64,000 nucleotides of DNA from Ceriagrion tenellum. Taxonomy: Eukaryota; Arthropoda; Insecta; Odonata; Coenagrionidae. The stretch spans positions 91,896,559 to 91,960,558 of the forward strand of contig OY720639.1 in assembly GCA_963169105.1 (NCBI GenBank). Reading direction: 5' to 3'. Below the pieces are notes generated by a model that worked only from the letters and a program-made list of their open reading frames with translations, made no database searches and was not told the origin of the DNA. The position numbers and the translations under genes were made by a program. Positions 46,605 through 58,744 of the stretch are shown in pieces (position 1 is the first letter of the stretch; the number at the start of each line of letters is the position of its first letter).

Positions 46605-47045
46605 ATAAAAATAAAATTGGCAATGCGAACTCAGTCCTGAACAGGCTAAACTATTCTGGAAAACATTCATATAATAAAATTTCATACAATCTAGATTTAA
46701 AAATTTCAATCGAGCGAGATTTCCTCGCATCAGTTGGAATGGAATTCCAAAGTTGTGTGACGGCCACGACAAACGACTTATGAAATGTAGAGGTTCAGTG
46801 AGTCAAAAGTAGAAGGTTAATTGGTTCAATTCTAGTAACCATAGTATGATCGGAAGTTGTTTTGGAAAACATATTAATTAGGTATGACGGTTTGTTAGTT
46901 AGAAAAAAGATAGGTTCCAAGCAGATATTTGCGACGGGATATGGTATTCAACCAGCCAAGTTTCTTGTAATAGGGGGCGAGGTGCTCATCTTTACGAAGA
47001 TTAAAAGACTTAGGAGAGAAATTATAAGATTTTTCTGACAGTGGG
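46605..47045 (-). mobile_element. CR1/L2-like LINE C-terminus
   Basis: On the minus strand: SFNLRKDEHLAPYYKKLGWL, SRRKYLLGTYLFLTNKPSYL, one stop, FHKSFVVAVTQLWNSIPTDA, RKSRSIEIFKSRLYEILLYE, stop. This is the C-terminus shared with the 57.6-kb LINE (HITPYFKRLSWLDLKSRRKY, TVVASNLWNNLP). It is 5'-truncated near 47045 and carries one in-frame stop. Confidence 0.75.
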
Positions 47046-49350
47046 AATTGTTTTTACATCCTACTTGCCACCAAATCTACCGGATCTACCCCAGAGAGGC
47101 CGCAGTCTCTTCAGTAAACACTTATGCCGCATATTCAGAGAATCGGTCCGGTATCAACTGCTACAGCCACTAGTGTAAAGTTCGAGATGGAAGTTCACTG
47201 AATCGGCCGGAGAACTGCCATGTGTGAGGCAACGGAAAACCACCACGTTACTCTCCGCCGAAAAGTGCAGCTTTGTATTCACACGGCATTTCTCCCAGTA
47301 AAATATTCCTGAGGTAAAATTGTCACCCATTCGAATCTCTAGAGCTACCATTGGAAGGAAAATGTAGGATAGGGACATGAAACGTGTGGTCTTTAAAAGG
47401 AAAGTACATGAGCGATGTAGCGTTTGGGGAGGAAATTCGGATAGGAAAAGATGGAGGGCTCCAGTCGACCTATCTTTGGGTTGATCGACCGATGATGAAT
47501 ATGATTCCATCATACATCAAAAGCCTGATTTAAATTTCCTTTCTATATTCTCTGGCTTCAGTGCCTGGTTAAATATTTCTTTTGCACTTCCTTGATTTAG
47601 ATTTTTGTACTTTTTTATTCCTTGTTTGTTTATTTTTGGATGGTTTACCAAACTCCAGGCTAATTTACTATTCAAAGTACAGTCCGAGAGCAATAACTCT
47701 CTTTTCTAACATTTCTTCCATTTTCCATCCTTTCTAGCACTCCACTCACACGGATCGTGGAGGATATTACTGCGTGAAAAGAAAAAAAAAGAAACGAAAT
47801 AAAGACAAGAGCTATCGCCATGGGAACGTGAGGAAAAAAAAATTACACAGCGGAAAGGAAGCCACGCGGATGGGAATGCAAGAATGGCTGCGGAGACGTG
47901 GCGTTCATTTGTTTGGGATCGAGTCAATAGCGTGCCGGGAAGAAAAAAAAAGTGCCGCGAGGATCCGTTGCTCCTCTAAGTCTAGCCTATCTCTCCCCGC
48001 GACCGAGTTGGATGCTCCCGAGCCCAGGGTGGTCTGCTGGGAGAGACGGCGAGGTCGGTCATAGGGCCCGGGCAGGGTCGGGTGCAGCAGCGGCACGTAC
48101 CCAAATATGAGCCCGGTGACGTCGGAGGAATAGGGTTACTCCGCGGAGAATAGCAACGAGTGCGCGCGAGTTATAGCACTGCGGACCTGAAATCGTTGGG
48201 ATTTGTGAACTTCTACGGGAAGGGCTCGTGCTTAATTTGAATGAGGAAGCGTTCTTGGGGAAATATGACTCTGACCTTAAAATTAAACCCACCGCGAAGG
48301 AAACCATGGAAAAAAAATATCACTCGTGCACTCATGTTGAAGCACGCCTTCGCATTAAATAAAACAATTCTTCATAAGTCCGAGATGGTTGAACAAAAAA
48401 AATGACTCATTAGGTCTGTTCATCAAGTAATAACATTAAATAGATACGAAGGATTCATCGATAGAGTATCTATTTATAATATTCTTGTCCTTTTAGCCTA
48501 AAAGAATTGAATAAATGCAAAATATTTTGGCACCAAATACAGAATAATTCAATGGTCGTCGTAATACTGAAAAATAACAGGATATGATAAAATAATTAAA
48601 AATTTCACGTTACCATGTATATAACTTATGGAAGTGCATCGAATCTTCCCACAATTTTGAAGTGAATTTTTCCGGCTACAAAACCTATAGCACTTAAGAA
48701 GTCATTGAAGCTATTACGTCAAATAATTCCAGTGGAACATTATTTTATTGACTTAAGATAGTGAATAATAGTAAATCTTTGCCAAAAAGTCAAAATTTCC
48801 ATAGATTCAATATATTAAACTACGAATATGACACTCGGTTTTAACTGCATGATTACTGATTCAACATTGATATACAGTGAGCCTCAGATTCGTTTATAAT
48901 TCTTCAGAAACCATTTCCTCAAATAAAATGTATAAACTATTCAAGAACTATGCCTTTAACGCAGTGAACTGCACAGTCTTAGTTCTAGGAATACATCGCA
49001 TGGGATTAAAAATTACAATGTTTCTCTCGAAGCATTTTGCTAAAGAAAGACTGCAATAGCTGGACAGGTCTAACCTTATCTCGACTAAAGGGATATTATA
49101 TCGACTTTATTAAATTAATATATATTTTAGTGGGATTAACTCTAATGCTTCTGCCCTAATTAGCTTTGCATCAGCTGAAAATCAATGCAGAGCAAAGTAA
49201 GTGCGTATTATTAAGTTAAGAATGACTCAGGGTTGGGAAACGTAGCTCGCCATGTGTGTGTTTAATACTACTAATCTTAAATTTCGCAATGTGTCACAGC
49301 TAACCACCACTAATGATAATCATCACAAATAAACGACTATTTTACTGATT
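47046..49350. other. No recognised gene; GC-richer patch near 47.8-48.3 kb
   Basis: Overlapping short open frames at 47700-48310 lie in a GC-richer patch without domains. The rest is AT-rich. No repeat family was recognised. Confidence 0.45.
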
Positions 49351-49354
49351 AGAT

Positions 49355-49712
49355 TTGATCTGTCGATACAAAATACAATAGGCCATGTTGAGAGAATAGG
49401 TGAGAGTCGAATATCGAAACAGATATATATGAGTGAAATGAATGGTGCGAGAGGTAGAGGTAGGCCGAGAAAGTTGTGGTTGAATGTGGTTGAGGAAATT
49501 CTTAGGAGGAATATTAGGAGTCTTAAAAACTGGAGGGCGTGTATTAAGCAGTGTATTTGGTAAAATGAGGCAAAAGAGGTTTGCAAGGATCGGTCAGTAT
49601 GGAGGAAATTATTGAAGCAGAGTTAGGTGTACAGTTATGAACTTTTTGAGTGGAACTATGTGACTGTGCCTACCCCGGAAGGGAACGGTGTGATTGGTAT
49701 GTATGCATGTAA
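49355..49712 (+). mobile_element. LINE tail with 3' end (family U)
   Basis: Reads an IGHVERIGESRISKQIYMSE, MNGARGRGRPRKLWLNVVEE, ILRRNIRSLKN, RACIKQCIW, stop, NEAKEVCKDRSVWRKLLKQS series in nearly one frame, with a few stops. It ends with CTACCCCGGAAGGGAACGG, TGTGATTGGTATGTATGCA. It is the clearest example of the family's tail and 3' terminus, matching 1.47-2.48 and 11.89-12.14 kb. Confidence 0.8.
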
Positions 49713-50780
49713 AAACAATAGTCATTTACCTGCTATCTTCTTTATACATAAGATGGACGTAATGGAAGTTTAAAATAATGTGTGAAAATATTAATGAAAA
49801 CTTTCTGTCACGATATGACTTTATATTTTAATAGCGCTAAAGCCTAACAGATATTAATTTCAGAATTAAATTAGTCCATATTTAGTCAGTGTTCATAAAT
49901 ATTTTTGTTGCATACTCTTAATTCAAAAACAATTCTTTCTCAACCACGGCACCTTGTGGAGAATGCTTACTTTACATATGTTGCAAAAGATTTCAACAAC
50001 ATTCATGAAAAACACCGTCACACTCGTCAAAATGCAAAGTATTAGTACAATATAATATTTAAAAATCCTCTCAAATCCATGAACATTGATTTCATAAACG
50101 CAAGATGCAATTCGTCTTGAACGATAATCAGACAATCGACTATATTAAGACAATTGGTTTACTTTTATTAATATATCCTCATCTAAATAATGCTTATTGT
50201 TAGAATAGTCAATTCCATAAAAACAATCTGGAATGCAAGAAAATTATCCATAGCGATTTTCAACGGTTGTTTAGCGTGCCGAACCACGAACCTTGTTATA
50301 TTGCCGGGTTGCATGGGAAGGCAAAAAGCGAATTTTCCAGGATTGAATTCTAAAAGCGCGGAAAATTAGCGTACTCGTTTCTAAAAAAAAGGAAAATATT
50401 TGGGGAAAATTATGTCATCTTCCGATTGAGCCAGCTTAAAGCTAGAAAATTTGAAAAAAGAAACACCAATTAAAAGCTTTGCGGTAAAATTTTACAGTTT
50501 AAGTTTTCCGACTCCTGAAAACCAAAAACTATAATTTCATTTAAGTAATCTGATACCAGAAAAATATTATTGAAATCACGCACTAAAATTTGACTTCGCG
50601 CATAAGACCTAATTTTTGAAACTTTTGATGAAAAATTGATATTTAACAGTTTTACCTCCAGACGCGCTGTTGTGATAATTACAATACATAATTATTTTTT
50701 GTAATTTTTTTCTAACTAATTTCCATTTGCATGAGCTAAAAATGAACTAAATGGAACTTTAAACATATATTTCCACTTGT
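49713..50780. other. AT-rich spacer without a gene
   Basis: Nothing recognisable. Confidence 0.5.
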
Positions 50781-51143
50781 GTGGAGAAGATGTCCATTCT
50801 AGTGGTGGATATCAGAGAAAGATGGCTACAATTTTTCGGACATATCAATAGACTCCCACCGACAAGGCTCATCAAAAAGGTCATCACTTATTTACAAGGT
50901 GTCAGATCAACAATACCATGGTTGTCACAAGTCAGAGGTGATCTAGAAAAAGCAAAAATAGACCCTAAGGAAATTGAAAACAGAATCACCTACAGAAATG
51001 AGATACACCAGTGGAACGTAATGCCAGAGAACCAAGTCCCAAAGAAACCAGGGACAAAGTGGACGGAAGGGAGAAAGAGAATCCACGGAGAAAGAATGAG
51101 AGAAGAGTGGAAGATAAGAAAGAGACTTGGAAATGAGTCTTAA
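50781..51143 (+). pseudogene. RTE-like LINE C-terminal fragment, open frame
   Basis: A 120-codon open frame reads ERWLQFFGHINRLPPTRLIK, TYLQGVRSTIPWLSQVRGDL, PKEIENRITYRNEIHQWNV, GTKWTEGRKRIHGERMREEW. The WLxFFGHIxR...TxxW...W motif order is the post-RT tail of RTE/BovB-like elements. The RT itself is absent. A TAATAATAATAATTA tail at about 51184-51199 marks the 3' end. It forms a third tail type, distinct from families T and U. Confidence 0.72.
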
Positions 51144-51199
51144 TGCTTTGCGTGATTCAATAAAAAAGGGGTCTATACGCAACTAATAATAATAATTAT

Positions 51200-52200
51200 A
51201 TATTACCACTTGGCTGTATGGCTACCTTTCCACCTTTGACACACACATTTTTCAACCCACTCCGATACCTGACCCGAGCCTCCTTCAATTTTTGGAGGAC
51301 GTGAAGAAAATATGTATCCCATCCTCTCAATCGATCAAGTATCAAAATCGCGAGAAACATGTACTTATTAAGAGACCACAGCTTCCAGAGTGTCGTCAAT
51401 TTCCCTCGCAAGGCAATTTATACATGAGAAAATTTTTGACTCGAATGGTATTTTTTCCCCGGCGTCTACGAGACGTAGAGATGTGTGACACCAAGAATAA
51501 TATCCGAGCAGGATGAAAAAAATAAAACAAGTTGAAGCTCGGAGAGGGAGAGGAGGAAGAAAATGACAGGCCTCTCGATATTTTCCGACGTACTGCTCAC
51601 TGCAAACGAGTCACGGTTAAAGGATATCTCGAGTCGAATTCGGAGGGAAGATCGCCGTCTGGCTTGAGTCTCCACTGTGCGGTCAACTCCCACGCATAAC
51701 CAGACGGGGAAGTGGAAAGGACTGACCTTCCGCGAGAAGGAAATAGAGCGAAGTAGGAGAAGATTAGACTAGAGGTGGCTGGAGTAGATTTCCTGTATGT
51801 AAAGATTTGCGTGAAACTTTGCATACGTGAACTCATTAGTAAAACGGGTAAAGAGAAAAACTAGGATTTACCGATTTGATTTCTTTGCGATTCATTTTTA
51901 TTTATACATTCAACCTAATTGCACAAGTGACAAGTAAAAGCTTTTTTAACTAAAAAACTCTACGATTCAAATTATATAATGCTTTACAGTTATTTTACAG
52001 TTTTACTTACAGATGTATTGTTATGATGATCGCAATTTATAATTATTTCGTGGAAATATGAAAATTTTTGTTGAAATTTTTTTAAACTTAAGACCGTTCG
52101 CACTCACTAAAGATGAAATTGATGGGTCTTTAAACATATCAATACAGTCAAGTATACAAGCCTTCCGTAAAAACGGCGGTGATAGGTATATAATGAAATT
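51200..52200. other. AT-rich spacer without a gene
   Basis: Short open frames only, none recognised. Confidence 0.5.
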
Positions 52201-52370
52201 GTCATGAGAAAGAAATCAGCTTTGGCCGGTAATCGAACCACGGACCTATGGATTTCCGGGTCAATGCACAGACCACAACGCTACTTAGGCCTCCTAATCC
52301 TCATGGCAATTTAGAATGGTTGTCCCGGAAAACCAAAGGTCCTTGGTTCGATTCCCGGTCCAGGCCGATT
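52200..52370. repeat. Two SINE heads in inverted orientation
   Basis: The minus strand at 52222-52260 and the plus strand at 52324-52362 share about 39 nt (CCCGGAAA.CCA.AGGTCC.TGGTTCGATT.CCGG) with a few mismatches. The plus copy has a perfect B box GGTTCGATTCC (52345-52355); the minus copy has one mismatch (complement of 52229-52239). The two halves can fold into one hairpin around the 63-nt spacer. This suggests an inverted duplication of a tRNA-derived SINE. Confidence 0.62.
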
Positions 52371-52379
52371 TTTTTCTGA

Positions 52380-52740
52380 TGGCAATTTAATCGTATAATA
52401 ATAATAATTATATTTAACTGCAAATTAAAAAAAACTAATTTAGTAATAAGAGAATAAAAGTAGATAAATAATATGAAAGTAAAAATTAATGAATAAAATA
52501 ATATTAATATAAATGAACTAATAAAATAAAAATTAATAAATAAATAAAACAAAGATAACTCTAGTAACTAAAATAAAGATGAATAAGTAATAATAAAGGA
52601 ACCATATACAGTAAATCGACAATTAAAAGTGTCTTAATTAACGAAATAAAATAAGAAAAAGTTACGTTATATTAACAAAAAAAAGTTTAATCAACATTTA
52701 AAGTATATCAACAAATAAATTAATAAAATGAATTGAGTTT
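52380..52740. repeat. AT-rich low-complexity stretch
   Basis: Mainly TAA/AATA/AAAT units. The minus-strand 83-codon frame there is low complexity. Confidence 0.7.
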
Positions 52741-53815
52741 AAGAAAATACGTATTCTTAATAGAAAATGAAGCAAGCAAACAAACACGTCAATATGTATT
52801 ACTAAAAACAATATTAGATTTGTCCCATTTCGAAAGAAATAAGAAAGAAATGTTATGAATAAAATTTAAGAGTAATTGTGGAGGTAGAGTGTAGTGCCCA
52901 TATGGTAGAACAAGATTTGATCCTGAAGTGTCTAACTGTTGTGCTTTCAGGAGTGTCTTCCGTAACGTCCTTTTAAAAGATGCGATTGATGGAGCTTCCT
53001 GTAGGGTCTGACTGAGGTTTTAATGGATGCTAACAAATATGAGGATCGAGTACAATATCATGCCAAGTAAATAACACGCATATACTCATGATTACAGCCT
53101 GATGCCCAAATTAAGGGCCATAATCATGCGCCAAATCGTGACTATACTTAAATTACGGAAAAATTTCGAAAAATATGATTCTAGCATCACTTATACCGGC
53201 ACATGCATATTAATTTCCATCGCACGAGCAGACTGTACTTAAGTAAGGTGTGGTCAAAGCTTTTGTTTTCGGCTTACTTAGAAAAAATATTAAAATGCGC
53301 TCTCCAAGACTCACGGTCATCGCTCCAGCCACCTTAAGGACGCTGGCCTGTGTGAGAGCGTTCCTATCTCTGTGTGTACTTACTCCTCTGAGATGTTTAC
53401 ATTTTCGCACCCACGTCACGTATGGGGATCTCGCGGAGCCCACGAATAAAGAAAATAAAAACAAATAAATAAAACTCCGGTAAGGCGTACGGATGTGGTA
53501 GAAAGGATCGGGGGAATGTGGGGGGGGAACCCTATGCCATACTCCTCCACTTAATCTGGCGAGTGTATCACGCCCAAGGGGCCAGCACGGGCGTGAGACG
53601 AAGCTGCGGCGACAGACCGGTGCGGGGGAAGGGAAGATATCGGGAATGGCAGAGTTGGGAATGGGGGGAAAGTTATTAGTGGAAGTACTGTAATTTCAGC
53701 GAGTAGCGATAGGAGGGTGTCGGAGGGTTTTGATGGCAGAGCGTGGAGGAAGGCTATCGCACAGTATCGAAAGGAATTAGCTCACCTGGAATCGGATTCG
53801 GGATTTTAAAACGAA
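52741..53815. other. No recognised gene; GC patch 53.48-53.78 kb
   Basis: AT-rich until 53460, then GC-rich with G-runs on the plus strand. No domain in any frame. Confidence 0.45.
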
Positions 53816-53871
53816 ATTGAACGATATATTTAGGTAACTTTTACTGAACAACAAAAAACGCACAAAAACAC

Positions 53872-53905
53872 GACCCGGGTTTCAATATATGAGTATCATC
53901 ATCAG
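53872..53905 (-). ncRNA. Hammerhead-like motif with intact core (ACCCGGGT family)
   Basis: Minus strand: CTGATGA, extra T, stem II GATA/TATT (4 bp, one G-U, loop CTCATA), GAAA, CCCGGGTC. Stem III uses the palindrome ACCCGGGT. Stem I pairs GCAC upstream with GTGT after the cleavage-site C (4 bp). All conserved core bases are present. Confidence 0.6.
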
Positions 53906-54232
53906 GTGCAGAACAAGTTTGGGAACTCTCATATATTGGGGAGAAGGGAAGAAGGTTGTGGGAGGAGTTGGGAGACGGAAGAAAGGAGAAGACGGGGGGA
54001 GGAAGAGAGGAAGGGGGCAGGTATCAATGTACAACTGCCTCAAGTTGGGGGAGGGGGAAGGGAACAAGCATTCATTGACAACACACACCTCAGGGTCATG
54101 CATTCTTCTCAGAATGTTTAGTTTCTCGAGGGCATCGAGCTCATGTGGATTGTTGTTAAAATGCATAATTTTGGTTACAAATGCACTGCTATGACCGTTT
54201 TACAATAGATGTTTGACGAATTTGTTCTACGT

Positions 54233-54266
54233 CTAATGATGATACTTATGCATTGAAACTAGGGTC
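54233..54266 (+). ncRNA. Hammerhead-like motif, mutated partner
   Basis: CTAATGA (G5 to A), extra T, GATA/CATT with one mismatch, GAAA, CTAGGGTC. Stem I ACGT/GTGT pairs over 4 positions, including wobbles. It is the inverted partner of the motif at 53872-53905; the G5 change should abolish activity. Confidence 0.5.
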
Positions 54267-54617
54267 GTGTTTAAGAGAATTTTTTGTGGTGTAGTAAAAG
54301 TTACCATTAAATATGACTATAGAAACATACCACCAAGTTAACCAAAATAGTGTTTTATTCGAATTTTTTTGCCTCACCAATGAGTGGAATCCATTATAAA
54401 AGGACTCGCCGTCACATACGAAACCTTTCAAATAATCTGGCAAGCTTCAAATTCTAATAGATGCAGGATTTCATTTGAGTATTCTACCAATCGAGAGGTA
54501 GGTTTTTTGATCTTTCTTATCCTAAAGTCCTGATTTCTGGCATGTTGTTCCGCTTTCCCTCCCAAAGGTGATTCGTCATTAGATTCCTCTTGAAATCCCC
54601 ATATGTTCTCCCCCATG

Positions 54618-54850
54618 CTATTTTGTTCGTGAAAATATTCGTGTGGAGCGTGGCACTCAATGGATCAGAAGAATGAACCATTATAAAAGCTTACTAGAAA
54701 ATATTAGAAGCCTTCAAAACTTGATACTGGAGTAGGATGTTGAAAATAAAATGGACGGACAAAATAAGAAATGACGAAGATTACAGAAGAGTAGAAGAGG
54801 ACAGGACTATATGGAACACCATAGAAAAAAGAATAAAAACAATTGAGGGA
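54618..54850 (+). mobile_element. RTE-like LINE fragment (family T, copy 6)
   Basis: Plus strand: FVKIFVWSVALNGSE, then EAFKT-like and WSRMLKIKWTDKIRNDEDYR and IWNTIEKRIKT. It is the only plus-strand copy of this family here. The frame is broken twice. Confidence 0.65.
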
Positions 54851-57214
54851 ACAGATTATTAATAATTGAAAGTTAATAGAGTGGAAAAAATCCAAATATC
54901 GGAAATTACAGGGGAGAGGGTTTGTTGATTGCATAGTCTTAACGATTTTGTCTCAAGAGAACAAGTATGGTATTCATTTTATGGTTAATTAAGATTAAAA
55001 TATGTGTTAATTATAATCATTTTCATTCAAATGTTGTAATCTGTTTGAAATTATATTTCCTTGATAAAGTCCAACGTTGGGTGCCAATTGTCATGTAAAT
55101 TTTTTTATAATAATGTGCATTTAGCATGCCACAAAGTATACCATGATGTACGTAATAAAAAATATAGCGCACCAAAAGGACAACTCAACGACATTTTCCC
55201 CGAAATGTATGACCAAAGTGAAAACTAAAGACCTATCATAAAAGTCACTTCGACCAGACTACTAGATCCAGAAAATAATATACGCATTGGAAAGATTAAA
55301 AGTTAGGCGGTATATATATACTTCCAGGGGTAATAAGTCCAAGGCTTTGGAAGGCCTAGCATTCAGTGTATTAAAACATTCATGAATAAATAAAATCTCT
55401 AAGATTCATAGATAAAACTGGAAGCAGACTCTGGGTTTCTATCAACCCTTCGCCCGTTATCCCAACATTTACTTTCTCCACTATCAAATGAACCTTTTCA
55501 TAATGACCCCAAATGACATTGGGCGTAAAATATTTGCTCTCCTCAAAGCAGAATGTATTTTATCTTTCTGCAACGGTTGATGCTAAGACGAAAAACTTTC
55601 TGCAAGTGCGGGCGTTTTAGTAATAAATTAATTAGGAGGTTTATCGGTGAATAAGTTTATCTTTGTTTTTATTGAGCTAAGTAAATAGCGTTCCAATATT
55701 TTTTTCAGTGTATACGATATTTTTCTGCAACTCTCATTTTCGTCCTGCGACAATGTCGCGCCGTCGCTCAATGCTCTGCTTTGGGAATTACTCTGATAAC
55801 CAACTCATGAGCATAATTTTTTTCATTTAGTTACTTGCGAATTTTAAAAATTTTCTTTTAGCATATTAGTCGATAATTAAGCTATAATGTGTAATATTTC
55901 GATATTTTAAGGCCTTCAATAAAATTCGAGCCTCTACAGCAAGAGCTGAAAATTATTTTGAGATAAATATTTTGGAATAACTTAAAAAAATATAAAAAAA
56001 TCATCTCAGGTATTTTATCTCCATGTACCCATCATAGCCACAATCTTTATTGGCGCAAAATATTGTGGAAATAAGCCACCTGCCCAAACAGCCAGCGAAT
56101 GCAAAGGAATTCTTTGGAATGGGTGCTTGGAAAGCCTAAAAACTATTTTATCTAATCACTCTTCCATTTAGTTTAATACTTGAATGCGCTTTGATTCCAT
56201 AAGAAAATTTGCATTTATTCAGCAACAGTCAAAACTATTATTCAAGTGAAATTTTTTGGAATTTGTTCGTCGTATAAAAGGAACTGTATATGGCCGAGGT
56301 TAGATGGGGGATTTCATTTCAATGAGCGCATCAGAGTGAAATAACAGGTCATTGCTCGCAAGTAATTATTCGGCAGGAATTCGGATGGCGATTTATCTGC
56401 CACTGCAACGGGCGACAGCTGACCGGATCTGAAAACCGGGAGCCATGCAATCCACGGCACTCCTCCGGACATTTTTTTCACGAAAAGGCGTTTTCGAAAA
56501 TTTCTTTTTTTATCCCCCCACCACATTTTGCGAGTTATTTCCAGGGCGCCGATTTCACACCACTGGCCGCTCGGATGTAGTTTTATTGGAGTTCAAAAAA
56601 AAAGAAGCATTAAAAAAATGCACCCCGACGTTTTAGCACGTACCATTCTGCTGCGGTCTGCATAACTATTATACGCCCTTTGAAAACGTTCGGGAAACGT
56701 CCTGCAATGATTTTCTTTCGAATGGGAAACAGCATCCGTCATGAGAAAATGTTTTTGTAGCATTTAGAACACGCACCCTTTATTCGCTCCATGTGAATTG
56801 CAAACGAGGTTAATTTACTCCCAAAACATTTCCATAATAAGGATAGAAGCAACGTAATTTTTTTATACCCGCTCGATGCTCAACGTGCACAAATGAGCAC
56901 ATTAAGTTATTTTGTATTTTCTTCCAGAATTTTTGAAATTACCCGTTTGTAACCGTGATATATTATTTTTAATTATGCGGAAAATGACCTCCGCGTATTA
57001 TACTTTTCGGGTGTAGGTGACTAAATTCAAGGAATGTTTGGAATTAATTTGCCGGATGGGATTGCATATTGTCGCCGTTTAGAATAGAGCTAAGGCATTT
57101 CAAATCTCAGTTCATATTTTAGAGCTAGAGAGCTCCTTTCTACTGTGAAACGTATTTAATGATTGATTTCATAAATTACTCCCCGCTTATGGAAATTCAT
57201 CTGATGGACAACAA
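54851..57214. other. AT-rich stretch without a gene
   Basis: Over 2.3 kb without any recognisable coding or repeat feature; longest frame 70 codons. Confidence 0.5.
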
Positions 57215-57215
57215 A

Positions 57216-58735
57216 GTAATAATAATAATAATAATAAATTTATTGTATTATTCTAGGAGTGAACTCCTTTAGAACAAGGTAGTACATAATGTGATGTGCA
57301 AGGACAAATAACAAGAAAATAAATCATATACTCCATCAGAAAACAAATAAAGAATAATTCGTTCATATAAAAATTAGTAAAGCCATCAAACAAAAAACCA
57401 TGAGGAACCCAATAAAGAGTGATCTGTGCATAGAAAAATTAAGAATGGAATCGTACAACAACCAGAGTAAAAAAAGAAAACTACACTTGAACTCTTGAAC
57501 TTACACTTGAACTTGAACAGAAGTTAGTTCTTCAAACACATAAATTTACCACAGACATAGCAATGAACAAAACCCATAACAAAAAGACATGATCTAAGTT
57601 CCTGGATCACAAACAAGTAAATGTTTGATAAGTTTTCTCTTAAATATTGTGAGTGTAGCACTGTCTTTTACATATTTTGGCAGGTTATTCCACAAATTTG
57701 AAGCAACAACTGTAAAGGATTTTTGGAATGTCGCTGACCGGAACTGGGGGGCGTACAAAAAACAGGGGTCTTGTCTAGTAACAACATTAGTGTATTTACT
57801 ACTTGGGAGAAAAAGATCCATTATGTACTGAGGGCTCCCATATTTGAGGAGGTTGAACATGAAGCAGGCTATGTTATATTTTCTTCTTGATTTAAGATCA
57901 AGCCAGGAGAGCCTTTTAAAATAAGGGGTTATGTGTTCATGTCGCCGTAGATTAAAGATGAATCTCACACAGGAGTTCAACAAACGCTGTAGCTTAATAT
58001 TCAGCTCCTCAGTTAAGTCATTGTACACGAGACTACAGTAGTCAAGGTGGGGAAGAATGAGTGAGGTAACAAGTTTCTTTTTTAACTGAAGTGGTAGTAG
58101 ATTTCTATGGATTTTAAATTGATGTAAAATTGCATTTATTTTGTTGGATACCCTCATAGTGTGTTCTTTCCAGGAAAGATTCATGGTTAATGTCAATCCC
58201 AAATTTTTCACACTGTTACTGAACGGTATGCTCTCTTCCTCGACCATTATCATTGGCAGTTCTGTGAAATTTATATTTGATACTATCTTGCTGTTACCAA
58301 TGATAATGGATTTAGTTTTTATGGAGTTTAACACGAGGAAATTAAGCTTAGCCCAAGATGTGATAGCGAATACGTCCTCATTTACCTTATTGATCGTATC
58401 ACCGAGTTTATTTGGAAGACAATGGCAATAGATCTGCAAATCATCTGCGTAGATCATGTATTTACAGTGAGCAATACAATTTGGAAGGTCTCTGATGTAC
58501 AACGAGAACAAAAGTGGCCCTAGAACGGAACCTTGTGGTACACCACTAGATGTTGTTACCCAGTTCGATATGTCTCCTCTAGAATCTTTGACAGATTGAC
58601 GACGTCCATTTAGGTAGGAAAAGAACCAGTTAAGGGATGAACTTGAAAATTTGAGATTTCTCATTTTTTGTAAGAGAAGGGCATGGTTTACACTATCGAA
58701 AGCTTTACTAAAGTCAAACAAAGTACATACACTAA
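57216..58735 (-). mobile_element. 5'-truncated CR1/L2-like LINE, best preserved in the window
   Basis: The 3' UTR (57242-57593) ends in a TTA microsatellite tail (TAA units at 57216-57238 on the plus strand). The coding part is the open frame at 57594-58721. The 5' end stops near 58735, where an in-frame TGA (58740-58742) precedes unrelated DNA, so the copy is truncated at the start of RT motif A. It lies head to head with the LINE tail at 58.75 kb. Confidence 0.82.
57594..58721 (-). CDS. Reverse transcriptase C-terminal fragment of a LINE
   Basis: A 375-codon uninterrupted frame. Residues 2-9 FDFSKAFD are RT motif A (catalytic Asp); GVPQGSVLGPLLFSLYIRDL at about 60-79 is motif B; YADD at 91-94 is the second part of the active site; the rest is thumb and connection (NLGLTLTMNLSWKEHTMRV, RRHEHITPYFKRLSWLDL, TVVASNLWNNLP, TLTIFKRKLIKHLLVCDPGT). 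The start shown is TTG, not a real initiator; the frame is open from about 58739. The endonuclease and the finger domain are missing. No stop or shift breaks it, unlike the other LINE copies. Clade CR1/L2/Daphne-like by motif; not resolved. Confidence 0.85.
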   Translation of the reverse strand: MFDFSKAFDSVNHALLLQKMRNLKFSSSSLNWFFSYLNGRRQSVKDSRGDISNWVTTSSGVPQGSVLGPLLFSLYIRDLPNCIAHCKYMIYADDLQIYCHCLPNKLGDTINKVNEDVFAITSWAKLNFLVLNSIKTKSIIIGNSKIVSNINFTELPMIMVEEESIPFSNSVKNLGLTLTMNLSWKEHTMRVSNKINAILHQFKIHRNLLPLQLKKKLVTSLILPHLDYCSLVYNDLTEELNIKLQRLLNSCVRFIFNLRRHEHITPYFKRLSWLDLKSRRKYNIACFMFNLLKYGSPQYIMDLFLPSSKYTNVVTRQDPCFLYAPQFRSATFQKSFTVVASNLWNNLPKYVKDSATLTIFKRKLIKHLLVCDPGT

Positions 58736-58744
58736 ATAATCATA

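Larger units (their letters stand above)
53820..54322 (-). mobile_element. Penelope-like remnant with inverted ends
   Basis: The ends are inverted: GTAACTTTTACT...ACACGACCC at 53834-53878 recurs as its complement at about 54263-54315. Inside, the minus-strand 94-codon frame (53882-54166) begins with NNPHELDALEKLNILRRM, which lines up with RLDALEQVKIFKSA in the 62-kb remnant. This looks like the C-terminal tail of a Penelope-like protein and then becomes a proline-rich pyrimidine tract. Hammerhead-like motifs face each other at the two ends. RT and GIY-YIG domains are absent. Confidence 0.6.
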
